A stretch of DNA of 36,611 bases from Chitinophagaceae bacterium (GCA_903642275.1 CAHJWK010000035.1:1-36611), one strand, 5' to 3'. Numbered from the stretch's first letter, positions 16,832-25,192 are shown. The notes: generated from the sequence alone by a model not told the origin. Made by a program: numbers and translations.

Positions 16832-17977
16832 ATGATACAGTTAGCCGCTGGAATTTTAATCGCTTATTTAACAACATTCTTCCTGCTGCCGCTTATAATA
16901 AAATTAGCTCATAAGAATCAGATTTACGATATACCTGATGAGCGGAAAACGCATAATTACCCGGTATCATCTTTAGGAGGCATTGCTATATTCTCCGGGC
17001 TTATACTTAGCATGTTACTGGTGTCTGATTTTAATAACTATCATTCAGAACTTCAATATTACATTGCTGGGTTTTTTGTAATTTTTATTTTAGGTGTTAT
17101 TGATGATATATTTATTTTAAAAGCCTGGAAAAAGGCATTGGGACAGTTGGCCGTTGCAGCTGTTCTCACCATAAAAGGCAATCTGCTGGTCACAGACATG
17201 CACGGGTTTCTTGGTATAAATTCACTTTCACATATTGAAAGCATTTGCATCAGTTTTTTTACCATACTTCTTTTGATTAATGCATTTAATCTTTTAGATG
17301 GTGTAGATGGATTGGCGGCTTCAATCGGGCTTGTTGTTTGCCTGCTGTTCGGAATATTTTTTATAATGAACAATGTTGTTCCGTATGCAGTATTAGCATT
17401 TTCAATCTCCGGTTCACTGCTGGCTTTTTTAATGTATAACTTTCCACCAGCAAAAATTTTTATGGGTGATTCGGGCTCTACTTTAATAGGGCTTATCTGC
17501 AGCATGCTGGCTATAAAATTTGTTGAAAATCCGGTAATTCAGTTTAATCTAACCAGTTATGCTACGCCGGCAATTGCTTTTGGTTTCTTATTAATTCCAT
17601 TGCTGGATGTGCTGCGCGTATTTGCATTACGCATAGCAAAAAAAAGATCACCGCTGGCGCCAGACAGAAGTCATATACATCATCTGTTGCAGAATAAAGG
17701 TTTAACACACACGGAAGTAACAATGACTTTATTAACAGGTGAATTGGTTTTTGCAGCCATTACAATTTCAATGCAAAATGTAAATATCAATTTTGTAATT
17801 GCAAGCCAGTTTATTTTATATTTTACCGCTATTTATATTCTTAAACGCTACGTTCCGGTACGTAAAAAATTGCACATTGTGAGAGAAGAAATTTTAACCA
17901 ATGAGGATGAAATAAAAGACTCAAAAGTGTATCCAATATATCCTTTGAAAGAAAAAATTACTGCGGCCGAAGATTGA
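16832..17977 (+). CDS. WecA/MraY-family undecaprenyl-phosphate sugar-1-phosphate transferase
   Basis: A 381-residue polytopic inner-membrane enzyme, about ten to eleven hydrophobic helices, of glycosyltransferase family 4. It transfers a sugar-1-phosphate from a UDP-sugar to undecaprenyl phosphate, starting a surface polysaccharide. Signatures are GVIDDIFILKAWKKALGQL (Mg-binding Asp-Asp), NAFNLLDGVDGLAASIG, FPPAKIFMGDSGSTLIG, and the cytosolic loop RSPLAPDRSHIHHLL, whose HIHH pattern is typical of WecA/TagO rather than MraY. It is not inside a cell-wall cluster here. A GlcNAc-1-P activity is likely, but the sugar is not proven by sequence. Confidence 0.92.
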   Translation: MIQLAAGILIAYLTTFFLLPLIIKLAHKNQIYDIPDERKTHNYPVSSLGGIAIFSGLILSMLLVSDFNNYHSELQYYIAGFFVIFILGVIDDIFILKAWKKALGQLAVAAVLTIKGNLLVTDMHGFLGINSLSHIESICISFFTILLLINAFNLLDGVDGLAASIGLVVCLLFGIFFIMNNVVPYAVLAFSISGSLLAFLMYNFPPAKIFMGDSGSTLIGLICSMLAIKFVENPVIQFNLTSYATPAIAFGFLLIPLLDVLRVFALRIAKKRSPLAPDRSHIHHLLQNKGLTHTEVTMTLLTGELVFAAITISMQNVNINFVIASQFILYFTAIYILKRYVPVRKKLHIVREEILTNEDEIKDSKVYPIYPLKEKITAAED

Positions 17978-18027
17978 GATACTGCCTTTACTTTGAATGC
18001 TTAGCTTTGCGTTGCTAAAAAAATTAT

Positions 18028-18594
18028 ATGGAATCAGAAGAACTCGAAATGGTTATTGATGATAATGAATCATCTATGAAAAAAGCTATTAGCCATCTTG
18101 AATCAGAGCTTACAAAAATCCGTGCAGGTAAAGCAAATCCATCAATGGTTGATGGAATTTTTGTTGAATATTACGGTAATCCAACTTCAGTAACGCAGGT
18201 TTCTAACATAACTATACTTGATGCAAGAACAATAGCCATTCAACCGTGGGAAAAAAACATGCTGCAGGCAATTGAACGCGCTATTCTCCAAGCAAATATT
18301 GGTATTACACCTCAGAATGATGGAAACCAGATTCGTTTATTTTTACCACCGTTAACTGAAGAACGCCGTAAAGAATTATTTAAAAGAGCCAGCGCTGAAG
18401 GCGAACATTCAAAAGTGGCAATAAGAAACATTCGCCGGGATGCGATTGAAGAAATTAAAAAACTACAAAAAGATGGTTTAAGTAAAGATGTTGCCGCTGA
18501 TGCTGAGACATCGGTTCAGGAAACTACCAACCATTACATCGCTTTGATTGATAAACATCTTGCTGCAAAAGAAAAAGAAATGATGGCTGTTTGA
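18028..18594 (+). CDS. frr: Ribosome recycling factor
   Basis: A 188-residue factor that, with EF-G, splits post-termination ribosomes. The RRF pattern is complete: ESELTKIRAGKANPSMVDGI, VTQVSNITILDARTIAIQPW, NDGNQIRLFLPPLTEERR, VAIRNIRRDAIEEIKK. It starts with ATG 50 bases after the wecA-like gene. A box TTACTTTG lies at 17988-17995, which may serve as a -7 element. Its stop codon directly abuts the stop of the convergent kinase gene with no base between them. In many bacteria frr follows pyrH; here it does not. Confidence 0.96.
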   Translation: MESEELEMVIDDNESSMKKAISHLESELTKIRAGKANPSMVDGIFVEYYGNPTSVTQVSNITILDARTIAIQPWEKNMLQAIERAILQANIGITPQNDGNQIRLFLPPLTEERRKELFKRASAEGEHSKVAIRNIRRDAIEEIKKLQKDGLSKDVAADAETSVQETTNHYIALIDKHLAAKEKEMMAV

Positions 18595-19185
18595 TTATCG
18601 TTTCAGATTTAATATTTCTACTGCATCAATCGCTTTTCTTAAACGCTGTTCATAATTTCCATTTATCTCAACCCAGGGCGTAGGTTGATTTACAAGAATG
18701 TCTTTATACATACAGTAGAGTTCGGCTCTTGGTTTTTCATCAGGATATTCACGCATTTCATCTGCTGTCCAGGGCAAATCAATATTGCACAGTAAATACA
18801 AATCATATTTCCTTTTAGAAATTTCATCCAACACTGTATACTCGCATTTGCAAAAAACATATTCATACCATACTTTCATAACATACATATCGGTATCAAT
18901 AAAAAGTAATGAGTTGTTAGCATTAAATGGTGAATTAATTATTTGTGATTCTACGCTAATGATTGATGATTGACGATTGATTTCTTCCTCACAATAATCT
19001 TCTATTGCCAATTGGCCTTGCGTAATTTTTATTAAATCAGCATAACCATATTTTACGCCATTCTCCTTTAAATAACTACGTGCATACTCAGGACATAATA
19101 ATGTATTAAAATGTTCTGCAAGTTGCTTGCATAAAGTGCTTTTGCCTGTGCTCTCCGGACCAATAGCAACAACTTTTTTTATCAT
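18595..19185 (-). CDS. Stand-alone ribosylnicotinamide kinase (NadR-type AAA ATPase domain)
   Basis: A 196-residue P-loop kinase matching the C-terminal kinase domain of NadR, which phosphorylates nicotinamide riboside to NMN. Motifs are Walker A GPESTGKST (residues 9-17), CPEYARSYL (31-39), QGQLAIED (56-63), IDTDMYVMKVWYEY (from 96) and the lid region CNIDLPWTADEMREYPDEKPR. The NMN adenylyltransferase domain of full NadR is absent. An additional loop of roughly 20 residues (about 69-91) sits between QLAIEDYCEE and LLFIDTD. Its coding DNA includes three 7-nt repeats and it looks like an insertion. The ATG at 19185 is chosen over an upstream TTG. The gene follows pnuC by 29 bases, which supports the function. 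Confidence 0.9.
   Translation of the reverse strand: MIKKVVAIGPESTGKSTLCKQLAEHFNTLLCPEYARSYLKENGVKYGYADLIKITQGQLAIEDYCEEEINRQSSIISVESQIINSPFNANNSLLFIDTDMYVMKVWYEYVFCKCEYTVLDEISKRKYDLYLLCNIDLPWTADEMREYPDEKPRAELYCMYKDILVNQPTPWVEINGNYEQRLRKAIDAVEILNLKR
18959..18979. repeat. 7-nt tandem repeat inside the riboside kinase gene
   Basis: Three contiguous heptamers on the plus strand, ATGATTG, ATGATTG and ACGATTG, with near-matching flanks. They encode part of the extra loop of the kinase (about residues 69-75). The pattern A-Y-N-N-N-T-G is shared with the array in cysS at 6295-6329. Confidence 0.6.
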
Positions 19186-19214
19186 ACAAAAGATAATCAA
19201 TTTTAATACTAAAA

Positions 19215-19853
19215 TCAAATATTAACTATTGACAATAGCTTTCCTTTTTTCATCCATTCTACCAAACCAAAAAAAGCCATAATTAAAAGGATAAAATAAT
19301 ATACACTGGTAAATACATAATGTTTTACAAAGTATAATGGAATTGATGCAATGTTTGTCGCAATCCACCAATACCAGCTTTCTACTTTTTTCTTTGCCAT
19401 TAGCCCCATGCCTGTGTACGCAGTGGCACTGGCAAATGCATCAGCCCAGGGAATAGCGCCTGGCGCAAATGATTTTTTTAAATAAGTAAGTGTAAAAAAT
19501 ATCAACACATAAAAAAAGGCAAAGAACAAAACCTGTTGCAACCATTGCTTTACATTTAAAAATTCAATTTTTACAATATGATTTTGTTGCGCATCTTTTT
19601 TTGCCCACAATATCCAGCCGTAAACATTCATAATAGTATAGTAAAAATTTACACTGGCTTCACCGAAAAGGTTTCCTTTTGTGCTTATATATACATAAAT
19701 AATTGTATTGAATAAGCCTGTAGGGTAAACCCAGATATTTTCAAGCCGTGAAAACCAAACGCTTGCAATACCCGTGAACACAGCGATATATTCAAGCCAC
19801 GAAGTTTCCTTCATGCCTTCAACAAATTGCTGCCATATTATTTCAAAACTCAT
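19215..19853 (-). CDS. pnuC: Nicotinamide riboside transporter PnuC
   Basis: A 212-residue inner-membrane protein with about seven hydrophobic helices, in the PnuC/SWEET-like fold. Characteristic stretches are the aromatic loop NIWVYPTGLFNTIIYVYI, the NVYGWILWAKK segment, and the substrate-site run SWYWWIATNIASIPLYFVK. PnuC lets nicotinamide riboside diffuse in, where a kinase traps it as NMN. The kinase gene follows directly. The ATG at 19853 is preferred over the TTG at 19856. The TolC-type gene lies upstream on the same strand with 55 bases between, probably a separate unit in function. Confidence 0.94.
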   Translation of the reverse strand: MSFEIIWQQFVEGMKETSWLEYIAVFTGIASVWFSRLENIWVYPTGLFNTIIYVYISTKGNLFGEASVNFYYTIMNVYGWILWAKKDAQQNHIVKIEFLNVKQWLQQVLFFAFFYVLIFFTLTYLKKSFAPGAIPWADAFASATAYTGMGLMAKKKVESWYWWIATNIASIPLYFVKHYVFTSVYYFILLIMAFFGLVEWMKKGKLLSIVNI

Positions 19854-19908
19854 CAATCAAAATTCAGTTTACAAATTTTGTATATAAAAGACAGAAGTAA
19901 AATGAATA

Positions 19909-21201
19909 TTAAAAGTTTAATTGGTTGCTCAATCGCTTCATTTCTATTTCAGAAGCTTTGGCAGCATAACTTAAATTTACCAAAACGTAACCTGCATTTT
20001 CAAAGCTTTGCTGTGCATTTTTTACATCAATAATAGATGCAACACGCAGTTGAAATTTCAACAATACTAAATCAAGCAATTGCTTTGCTAAAAGATAGCT
20101 TTCTTTTTCTGTTTTCAATTGCTGCAGCGAGTTTTCATAAGCTTCATAATTTTTAACTGCGTTTGAAGTGTTATCACGCACTACAATATTTTGTTCTAAC
20201 TGCGCATTCTTAGTATTAATTGCCGCCACACGTTGCAGGCGTTTATAAATGCTGCCATTATATATCGGCACAGATAAACTTAGCCCAATATAAGGTCCAT
20301 AACTCTGGTTCAGCAAAACATTACCTGCAGACGTTTGTGAACGATTATAATTATAACCAGAGTTTGCATATACAGAAGGATATCGCAGCGCTGCCGTTTG
20401 CTTTTCGAGCAGTTGATTTATTGTGATTTGTATGCCTGCCGCAGCCACATCAGGGCTATTATGTAAATTGTTCATTACATTATCAAGCATCAATGTCGAA
20501 TCAACTACTATGGTGTCTTCAATCATAATTAAACTGTCAGGCTTTAAAGTAAGTGTTGTAAGCAAGCTTGTTTTAGCCTGGTTAATTATCAGCATCTGTG
20601 ATTGCTTTGATTGCAGCAATTCATTCAAATCAAGTAGCGTTTGAAAAAGGTCTGCATTGTTTGCAAGGCCAACACTTACCTGTGCCTGTACAATATTTAG
20701 TTGTTGCTGCTGAACCCTGATAGAAGTATCAAGTGTTCTTAAATAACTTTGCTGCCGTACCACATCATAATACTCGGTCATTACAGTGGCAATAGTATTT
20801 TCTATAGCTGCATTAAGATATTGCTGGTTTTGTTTTTCCAGTTCTTCAAGCCGCTGCTTGTTAGCGATGACACGCATTCCGTTAAACAAAAGAAAACTGC
20901 CAGCAACGCCACTTATTAAGCTGTTTCCTGCAGCATTTCTGCGTTGAATGTGTGTGCCGGTATTTAATTGCTGATTAAGATTTATCAGTTGTTCATTATC
21001 TGTTCCGGTGCCTGAAACAACAGGTAATCCGCCAGCCACACCATAATTATTATTGATAGCAGTTATTTGCACATTGTTCTTCGCCACTTCAATATCATAA
21101 CTGTTTTTTAATGCAGTATTGATAGCATCATTTAAATGCAGCGGTTGTTGCGCTATGACCTGTGTGCTTATTAAAAATGTTATGATAAAAAATTTTTTCA
21201 T
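19909..21201 (-). CDS. TolC-family outer-membrane efflux protein
   Basis: A 430-residue exported protein with signal peptide (MKKFFIITFLISTQVIAQ) and the two-fold OEP/TolC repeat: long coiled-coil helices rich in Gln, Asn and Leu, with the opening pattern LNDAINTALKNSYDIEVAKNN and a second half around YGPYIGLSLSVPIYNG, which is the beta strand entering the barrel. By family it forms the trimeric outer-membrane channel of a type I or RND export system. No membrane-fusion protein or inner-membrane pump is next to it in this window, so its partner is unknown. Confidence 0.9.
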   Translation of the reverse strand: MKKFFIITFLISTQVIAQQPLHLNDAINTALKNSYDIEVAKNNVQITAINNNYGVAGGLPVVSGTGTDNEQLINLNQQLNTGTHIQRRNAAGNSLISGVAGSFLLFNGMRVIANKQRLEELEKQNQQYLNAAIENTIATVMTEYYDVVRQQSYLRTLDTSIRVQQQQLNIVQAQVSVGLANNADLFQTLLDLNELLQSKQSQMLIINQAKTSLLTTLTLKPDSLIMIEDTIVVDSTLMLDNVMNNLHNSPDVAAAGIQITINQLLEKQTAALRYPSVYANSGYNYNRSQTSAGNVLLNQSYGPYIGLSLSVPIYNGSIYKRLQRVAAINTKNAQLEQNIVVRDNTSNAVKNYEAYENSLQQLKTEKESYLLAKQLLDLVLLKFQLRVASIIDVKNAQQSFENAGYVLVNLSYAAKASEIEMKRLSNQLNF

Positions 21202-21457
21202 CGAATAATTATCTTAACAAAAGCTGCTGAATTTTTTTGCAAATTAATATCAATACATCTACTTATAATGCTGCAATTAGGTAATGCATAGTTTACATGG
21301 ACGAATTTTTAAGATGTTGTTACCACCTTTGTTTTAAACGCGATTAATTATGCAACATTAATAAAGATGTATAAAGTACAGTCATCAGTCTTATTATATA
21401 AGTTTTAATAATAGTTAGTTTCAACATATCATTTAAGAAGTTTTCAGAGGGGTGCTT

Positions 21458-21491
21458 AGAGCCATTCAAAAAGTTGGGTGGCTCTTTTTTT
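21458..21491 (+). terminator. Intrinsic terminator on plus strand with no gene upstream
   Basis: A 10-bp stem (AGAGCCATTC with GGGTGGCTCT, two G-T pairs), an 8-base loop AAAAAGTT and six Ts (21486-21491). The T run overlaps the stop codon of the minus-strand lysC gene. On the minus strand no T run follows the hairpin, so it works in the plus direction only. No plus-strand gene lies in 21202-21457, so it may end an unannotated small RNA or antisense transcript. Confidence 0.7.
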
Positions 21492-22815
21492 ATTGTAAAC
21501 CGAATACACCGTTATTTATTAATTGCAATGCTTTTTGTTTATATCCAGAAGGTATAAGTAAAGAAATATTATGACGGCTGCCGCCGTAACTTACCATGCG
21601 TATCGGAATTGTATTTACTGAATTAAAAACCTTTTGTAGTATTTCAGGCGATTCTGCAATTTCATTTCCAACAATTGAAATAATGGTTTGATCCGCATCT
21701 GTTTCAACGCTGCCAAGTGGTTCCAGTTCTTTAATTATTTGCTGTAAATTAATGCTGTCATCAATGGTTACTGATACGGCCACTTCAGAAGTGGTTATCA
21801 TATCAATAGGTGTTTTATACTTTTCAAACACTTCAAAAACTTTTCTTAAAAAACCGTATGCAAGCAACATGCGGCTGCTTTTTATTTTTATAGCGATGAT
21901 GCCATCTTTTGCTGCTACTGCTTTTGCGCCAACATCTGTAACAATTTCCTGAATAGTTGTTCCGGCAGCATCTGGTTGCATAGTGTTAAGCAGCTTAACC
22001 GGAATGTTATATGACTGCGCCGGCCATATACATGCTGGATGCAAAATTTTTGCACCGAAATAAGCAAGCTCTGCGGCTTCGTCAAAGCTTAAAGTTTCAA
22101 CAGGAATTGTTTTGCCTACAACACGCGGGTCGTTGTTGTGCATGCCACTAATGTCTGTCCATATTTCACAAACGGTTGCACTAACAGCAGCAGCAATAAG
22201 AGATGCCGTATAATCACTGCCACCACGTTTTAAATTATCAACTTCACCTTTCGCATTACGACAAATGTAGCCTTGTGTAATAAACAATTGCTGATTTTTA
22301 TGATGTTGCAGTAATTGGCTTAGTTTAACTTTTATACTTCCTATTTGTGGTTCGCCATTGCCATCAATACTCATAAATTCAAGCGCAGGCAACAACACAT
22401 GCTGAACATTTTTTTGTTCGAGAAAAATACAAAACAGCTTGGTACTTAACAGCTCGCCTTGCGCAAGTATGTCTTTGTTTAACGCTTCGCTAAAAGAGAT
22501 TTTTAAGATGATATTTAGAAATTCAAAATGCTCTGTAACAATTGCATTTGCTTTGGTTCTGTATGTATCTGTTTTAACAAGATCGCTTATAAACCTGCGG
22601 TAATTATTTTCAAGATCATTAATTTGGCTTTTCGCTTCATCACGGTAGCCTTCAGCAATGGCATTGCTGATATTAATTAATGCATTTGTTGTACCACTTA
22701 ATGCACTTAGCACAATAATTTTTGCAGTAACATTATCAGCGGTTATTAAACCAAGCACCTGGTTCATGCGCTGTGGCGTACCTACACTAGTGCCGCCAAA
22801 CTTCATTATTTTCAT
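21490..22815 (-). CDS. lysC: Aspartate kinase (monofunctional)
   Basis: A 441-residue enzyme that phosphorylates aspartate, the first step to lysine, threonine, methionine and diaminopimelate. The kinase domain has MKFGGTSVGTP at the start, ELLSTKL, the RGGSDYTASLIAAAV active-site stretch, and WTDISGMHNNDPRVV. Two ACT domains follow from about residue 300 (TSEVAVSVTIDD and IISIVGNEIAE), which usually give feedback control by lysine or threonine. No homoserine dehydrogenase is fused, unlike ThrA. It is 44 bases downstream of rnhA on the same strand. The gene name lysC is a class label; which end product inhibits it is not readable. Confidence 0.94.
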   Translation of the reverse strand: MKIMKFGGTSVGTPQRMNQVLGLITADNVTAKIIVLSALSGTTNALINISNAIAEGYRDEAKSQINDLENNYRRFISDLVKTDTYRTKANAIVTEHFEFLNIILKISFSEALNKDILAQGELLSTKLFCIFLEQKNVQHVLLPALEFMSIDGNGEPQIGSIKVKLSQLLQHHKNQQLFITQGYICRNAKGEVDNLKRGGSDYTASLIAAAVSATVCEIWTDISGMHNNDPRVVGKTIPVETLSFDEAAELAYFGAKILHPACIWPAQSYNIPVKLLNTMQPDAAGTTIQEIVTDVGAKAVAAKDGIIAIKIKSSRMLLAYGFLRKVFEVFEKYKTPIDMITTSEVAVSVTIDDSINLQQIIKELEPLGSVETDADQTIISIVGNEIAESPEILQKVFNSVNTIPIRMVSYGGSRHNISLLIPSGYKQKALQLINNGVFGLQ

Positions 22816-22859
22816 TATTCTGTTTTAAAAAAAGGATTGCAAAAATAGGCGGAGAAGGA

Positions 22860-23342
22860 TCACAATAAATTCTGATTGATTTGTTCATAACCTTCATCAA
22901 TTAATAATTTGCTGCCGTCTGCTGCAGTTGTGGCTAATATATCACAACGGTTGTTATAAAAATTTTCAGCGTGTCCCTTCACCCAAAAAAATTCTATCAT
23001 ATAATTTTTCGCAAGATGATAATATTCCATCCATAAGTCTTTATTTTTTTTGCCTCCTTTAAAGTCTGTTCGTATCCATGTATCAAGCCATTTTTTTTGA
23101 ACCGAGTTTATTACATACTGGCTATCTGAATAAATACTCAGCGATAAACTTTTTTTATTCAATGCTTTTAATGCGGCAATCACCGCCATCAGTTCCATGC
23201 GGTTATTGGTAGTTAAACGATAACCTGCTGAAAGTTCTTTCTTTACATCTCCCCAGATTAAAATAGTACCATAACCACCTTTACCCGGGTTGCCTCTTGC
23301 AGCGCCATCAGTATAAATAATTAATTGCTTTGAGGCAAACAT
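22860..23342 (-). CDS. rnhA: Ribonuclease HI
   Basis: A 160-residue endonuclease that cuts the RNA strand of RNA-DNA hybrids. The four acidic residues and the histidine of the active site are visible: Asp in YTDGAARGNPGKGGYG, Glu in NRMELMAVIAAL, Asp in YSDSQYVINS, His in WVKGHAENFYNNRCD, and the last Asp in that same run. The ATG overlaps the phzF-like stop by one base (TAATG), so translation is probably coupled. Length is typical. Confidence 0.95.
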   Translation of the reverse strand: MFASKQLIIYTDGAARGNPGKGGYGTILIWGDVKKELSAGYRLTTNNRMELMAVIAALKALNKKSLSLSIYSDSQYVINSVQKKWLDTWIRTDFKGGKKNKDLWMEYYHLAKNYMIEFFWVKGHAENFYNNRCDILATTAADGSKLLIDEGYEQINQNLL

Positions 23343-24130
23343 TAAATAGTGTATTCGCCTTTAAGATATGTTACCGCATTGCCACTTATTAATACGCGGT
23401 TATTCTTTAGCTCGCATTCAAGATAGCCTTTGCGTTTTGAAAGTTGTATGGCTTTAAGACTGGTTTTGTTTAATGCTTTTGCCCAATAAGGAACTATGAT
23501 GGTATGCGCTGAACCTGTAACCGGGTCTTCATTGACACCGCTTTGCGGATAAAAACATCTTGACACAAAATCTGCATCATTACCTTTTGCTGTTGTAATT
23601 GTACCACGTGCTTTTACTTTGGCCAGCAAGCTAAAATCAGGCTTTAAATTTTCTATTATTTGTTGAGATGGCAGCACAACCATATAATCAAACGAAGTTT
23701 TAAAAACAGGTGCATCTCCAATTCCAAGCCCTTCAAACAAACCATCCGGTATATCATTAACAGGTTCAGGTTCATTCGCCGGAAAATCAAGTGTATAAGT
23801 ATTGGAGTTTTTGCGCACGACTTTCAACATGCCGCTTAATGATTCAAACCATATTTCATCTTTTGCATGATGCAACTCTGTGAAAAAAATATGTGCACTT
23901 GCTAAAGTAGCATGACCGCAAAGCTTTACTTCTGTTGAAGGCGTAAACCAGCGGATTCGGTAATGATCATCTTCCTCAATAATGAATGCGGTTTCTGAAA
24001 GATTATTTTCCGCTGCAAGGCTTTGCATGGTTTTATCAGGCAGCCATTCATGCAAAGGGCAAACGGCTGCGGGATTTCCGCCAAACAATTTATCAGTAAA
24101 CGCATCAGCTATATAAACAGGTAGTTTCAT
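23342..24130 (-). CDS. PhzF-family isomerase/epimerase-like protein
   Basis: A 262-residue member of the PhzF family (diaminopimelate epimerase fold). Signatures are IADAFTDKLFGGNPAAVCPL at the start, the catalytic glutamate in NNLSETAFI, the anion-binding LCGHATLASAHIFF, and GVNEDPVTGSAHT near the end. True PhzF acts in phenazine synthesis, but no phenazine genes are present, and most bacterial homologues have unassigned isomerase activity. It is the first gene of a short run with rnhA and aspartate kinase. The shared strand and overlap suggest co-transcription, not shared chemistry. Confidence 0.9.
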   Translation of the reverse strand: MKLPVYIADAFTDKLFGGNPAAVCPLHEWLPDKTMQSLAAENNLSETAFIIEEDDHYRIRWFTPSTEVKLCGHATLASAHIFFTELHHAKDEIWFESLSGMLKVVRKNSNTYTLDFPANEPEPVNDIPDGLFEGLGIGDAPVFKTSFDYMVVLPSQQIIENLKPDFSLLAKVKARGTITTAKGNDADFVSRCFYPQSGVNEDPVTGSAHTIIVPYWAKALNKTSLKAIQLSKRKGYLECELKNNRVLISGNAVTYLKGEYTI

Positions 24131-24323
24131 ACAAAAGATTAATCAGCAAAATTGCAGTGTAAATACATATAATCAAAGACGATTTATCAGGTGAACAGGG
24201 CAGCCAAAATTTTTTAAAAAAATATTTTTAAACTAATTAAACCCGGCTTAAAGCGATAAGTCTATTTACAAACAATCAGAAAATTATAATTAAAATATTC
24301 AACTTTTGCAGCAGGGTTAAATC

Positions 24324-24359
24324 AGGGTGGCCAGCGGGATGCGGTCACCCTTCTTTTTT
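24324..24359 (+). terminator. Intrinsic terminator on plus strand with no gene upstream
   Basis: A 9-bp stem (AGGGTGGCC with GGTCACCCT, one G-T pair), a 10-base loop AGCGGGATGC and a tail TCTTTTTT (24352-24359). No T-run follows on the minus strand. The plus strand in 24131-24323 holds no recognisable gene. An AACTTTTG box at 24301-24308 could act as a -7 element for a transcript of about 45-50 bases. Together this suggests a very short RNA or a decoy terminator. Confidence 0.65.
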
Positions 24360-24380
24360 ATATATCGGCTGTACTTAATG

Positions 24381-24800
24381 TTAATTGTATTTTCTTCTTT
24401 TAATTTTCTTTTTCATTTCCAGCTCTTCTATCAGCGCCTGCGGTGTTGGGTTTCCGGTTATTTCTTTTGCAGCAAAATATAAAATCAGCGGAATAAATAT
24501 TGATGCTAATAGTTCCTGCCACTGCAACCAATATCCCCACCATGTATATACTGCGGCTGTTGTTGGATTTGAAGTATCATAAATAATAACTAGGTTTTCG
24601 TTTTCCTTCAAATGCCTGAAAGGGTAAGCAGCATGTATATAATAAGTTGTTTTATTGGTAATAAACTCAGCTTTTGCATCACCATTTACATAATGAATAA
24701 TGCCATTGGTGAATTCACCGTCTTCATAATCAGGCTGGCGGGTAAAAAAAATATATAACGTAAAGCAGATTATATAAAAAGGCAGGATGATTTTTATCAC
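24381..24800 (-). CDS. Small membrane protein, DUF3592-like
   Basis: A 139-residue protein with one hydrophobic segment at each end (residues 3-18 and about 92-110) flanking an extracytoplasmic beta-rich region. The centre has the DUF3592-like run AEFITNKTTYYIHAAYPFRHL followed by LVIIYDTSNPTTAAVY, which resembles the VxYdPxNPxxA pattern of that family. The C-terminus is strongly basic (KKKIKRRKYN). The start is a GTG at 24800, as no in-frame ATG exists near it. Function is unknown. It stands alone, with 250 bases before the phzF-like gene that carry a plus-strand terminator. Confidence 0.7.
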   Translation of the reverse strand: MIKIILPFYIICFTLYIFFTRQPDYEDGEFTNGIIHYVNGDAKAEFITNKTTYYIHAAYPFRHLKENENLVIIYDTSNPTTAAVYTWWGYWLQWQELLASIFIPLILYFAAKEITGNPTPQALIEELEMKKKIKRRKYN

Positions 24801-24982
24801 ATTAAAAGATTAAAGCTAATCTAAGGGTAATTCTTTATATATTGATAAGTGATTACTCAAAGTGCATTCAAAAATTTTAAACTAAACTTGAACATAATTT
24901 TAACAAGCTTCTTGCAAACAGAGATTTTATTATTTGTTTGCTAACTAACTTGTGTTTTATTAATTAATTTAAAAAACACAAA

Positions 24983-25192
24983 ATGAAAAAATTTGCTTTT
25001 GTTGCCCTGCTGAGTATTTCTGTTGCTGCCATTGCTGCTACAAGTGGTAATTCACAACAATCCGGTATTTCTGCTGGTTACATTACCAATGTTGCGGATA
25101 CTACTCCAATGCATCATTCTACTATGCATAAAACAATGATGCATAAGAAAACAACAATGAAAAAACCAATGAAGGACAGTACTAAGATGTAG
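24983..25192 (+). CDS. Tiny secreted His/Met/Lys-rich protein
   Basis: A 69-residue protein with a clear signal peptide (MKKFAFVALLSISVAAIAA), a short neutral stretch, and a low-complexity tail from about residue 42 rich in Met, His, Lys and Thr (PMHHSTMHKTMMHKK and onward). The mature part is about 50 residues. Closely spaced Met and His resemble copper-binding stretches, but no family is recognised. The reality of the gene is supported by the signal peptide, the ATG in an AT-rich leader, and a strong intrinsic terminator 19 bases after the stop. It is a single-gene unit on the plus strand between minus-strand genes. Confidence 0.75.
   Translation: MKKFAFVALLSISVAAIAATSGNSQQSGISAGYITNVADTTPMHHSTMHKTMMHKKTTMKKPMKDSTKM

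Noticed and set aside
17059-17505. 148-residue open frame opposite the WecA-like gene
   Set aside because: Antisense to a complete family-matching gene, with no recognisable motif.
21297-21347. 16-residue ORF (MDEFLRCCYHLCFKRD) on the plus strand ahead of the orphan terminator
   Set aside because: Too short to separate from chance, with no downstream plus-strand gene to attenuate.
21441-21460. TPP-riboswitch-like AGGGGTGC before the hairpin near lysC
   Set aside because: None of the other conserved thi-box elements (CTGAGA, ACCTGATCTGG) follow, and no thiamine gene is downstream.
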